Shown here: in pieces, positions 62,577-64,000 of the stretch
How the letters are laid out: every line of letters starts with the position of its first letter
Numbering within the stretch: position 1 is the stretch's first letter
NCBI RefSeq assembly: GCF_030247195.1
Contig: NC_080671.1
Span: 428,544,539-428,608,538 of the forward strand
Reading direction: 5' to 3'
Length of the DNA: 64,000 nt
From: Topomyia yanbarensis
Lineage: Eukaryota > Arthropoda > Insecta > Diptera > Culicidae
Notes under the pieces: generated by a model
The model's input: the letters and a program-made list of their open reading frames with translations, nothing else
Databases searched by the model: none
What the model was told of the DNA's origin: nothing
Made by a program: the position numbers and the translations under genes

Positions 62577-63077
62577 GGGCCATTAAATGAGAAAAAGAAA
62601 TCTTTTTTATCACATACATCGATAAAGCTGATTTTTGTGATCACAACAATGTTTTTTTCAACTCATGAAACGTGAAAATAAAACTTAAATTTAAAATAAA
62701 GTTGACAGTCTTGATTTGACACTATCAGAAGCATTTGACATATCGAATTTCACGACACATAGTGCCCTGTCAGAAAAAAATAATACATGTTTTCCCGGTT
62801 TTCCCGCAGGGTTATTTTTATTTGACATAAACACTATCCAATGCATATAGTTTTTTTTCATTTTGGGTGTTGTTGATAGGCAAGATGTAAACAACCGCAA
62901 TTTTCCTTTGTGTGGTTGCCTATGTTTACATAAGATTTATTTCAAAAAACAAAAATATCGTTTTTACGTATTACAACGAATTTTTTTTTTTTGAAATAAT
63001 GTTGTATTATGTATATTGCACCAAAAATTTATAGAATAGAATGGAAAACTATATATATATATATAGCTTAATGACCA
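62577..63077. mobile_element. MITE family M500, copy 4 (501 bp), TSD AATT
   Basis: GGGCCATTAA ... TTAATGACCA with AATT at 62573-62576 and 63078-63081. It has more differences than the other copies, including a small deletion near 62700 and an expanded (TA)n near 63050. Confidence 0.93.
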
Positions 63078-63159
63078 AATTTTTAAAGCAGAATTTGGTT
63101 ATCAATGCTGTTATCTAAAAAGAACGTGTGTGCTCATTCTGCCCTTCGTTATGCAAATT

Positions 63160-63498
63160 TGCGATATTATGACAGATTGGCTAAGCGCGGTGTTGCATGA
63201 AACGCAGCCGTTCCTTTCGATCGGGAAAGGCCGCGTGGAATTTTGGGGATATGTGCTAATAGTTTCTTCGCGATGCACTGTCCACTTTCAAAGTGACCAT
63301 TTGGTTTTTCAGTTGATTGGTAATCAGCCGTCTGGCTATGGAAGCGGTCTGCTCAACTAGCTCTCCAAGCTTCTTGCGATTCATGGTCAAACGAACAGAA
63401 TTCCACAGAGGTAGGACTAATGTTTGAAATCCAGTCCACTCAGAATAGGTCAAGTATAAAGCGCTCACAGACAGCGAAACTCTATCTCGAACCATCAA
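63160..63498 (-). pseudogene. Possible transposase relic (hAT-like), uncertain
   Basis: The minus frame 63256-63498 encodes SVRLTMNRKKLGELVEQTAS followed by QLKNQMVTLKVDSASRRNY and a stop. Beyond the stop the reading looks like a continuation. The MVTLKVDSASR segment recalls the D-containing motif of BED/hAT-type transposases, but the match is from memory and short. Confidence 0.25.
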
Positions 63499-63499
63499 A

Positions 63500-64000
63500 A
63501 TGTTATTTTTCTAATTTAAAAAAAATTAGAACCACCCTACCCACTATTTAAAATAATAGAAAAGTATTGTAAAGTGCAATATTTGATCATGAAAATGAAA
63601 CTACATTTTTATATTGTTCACCGTGAAAGTAATTTAAACATATTACAATGAGTCAAATTTACTTTCACAAATTTTTAATATAACTTTTTCAGTTTTCTTT
63701 TTTTTTTACAACCTATCCTTCAGATGTATTTCAGAGTTTTTGAAGGCGAACATTTTCTTCTAATCCATCAAAACTCTAGCTTTTATTGTTCAGAAGTTAT
63801 AAGCACTTAATATTTCAAAAATAGATTTTTTTAAATCAATTTTATGAAATTTTAAAAAATATCGTATTCGCCATTCTTTGCTCAATTATAACTCCACTCA
63901 TGACCTTATTTATAGTTAAAAAAATTATCTTTTATTTGCCCCAAATGAGTGATATTGTTATTCAAAACAACCCCATTTTTGGCGAAAAAGTGCTCATAAC
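63500..64000. other. No gene recognised
   Basis: Very AT-rich non-coding sequence to the end of the window. Confidence 0.5.

Overview
The window looks like nuclear DNA of a culicine-type mosquito (Diptera). This is inferred from the AT-rich, repeat-dense sequence, the ribosomal proteins with short introns, a Feilai-like tRNA-derived SINE, I/Jockey-type LINEs with a zinc-knuckle ORF1, and many MITEs with intact target-site duplications (TSDs). No species call is possible from the sequence alone.

Three protein-coding genes are well supported, all in the right part. RpL6 (eL6) lies on the minus strand at 47581-48375 in a single coding exon. RpS3 (uS3) lies on the plus strand at 55298-56461 in three coding exons. 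A five-exon RPS6KC1-like PX-MIT-pseudokinase gene lies on the minus strand at 56758-59369. RpS3 and the kinase gene converge, and their poly(A) signals are only 17 bp apart. Both ribosomal protein genes show a TCT/5'TOP pyrimidine-tract start.

The rest is mostly repeats. 1-1750: a 116-bp tandem array, a second degenerate array and a long (TA)n tract. 4.6-12.2 kb: three LINE remnants, plus a MITE and a SINE. 14-15.5 kb and 37.4-38.6 kb: two inverted blocks of one ~440-bp satellite-like family. 16-22 kb: a possible signal-peptide exon, a TTAA MITE, an 8-bp-TSD MITE and a 1.2-kb fold-back element. 22.6-35.6 kb: a decayed replication-dependent histone cluster (H2B, H2A, H3, H4) that keeps several histone 3' stem-loops and is interrupted by a hAT-type MITE and ended by a 500-N assembly gap. 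39.6-43.7 kb: a LINE ORF2 (RT plus RNase H) split by a 1.26-kb element with Transib-like ends. 50-54 kb: a composite mosquito-type repeat array. 59.7-63.1 kb: further MITEs, one nested inside another.

The most informative features are the histone graveyard, the Transib-like insertion whose removal restores the LINE frame, and the set of MITE families present in two to four copies with exact TSDs, which give near base-pair element boundaries. Nothing resembles a coordinated novel gene system. All coordinates and TSDs were read by eye.
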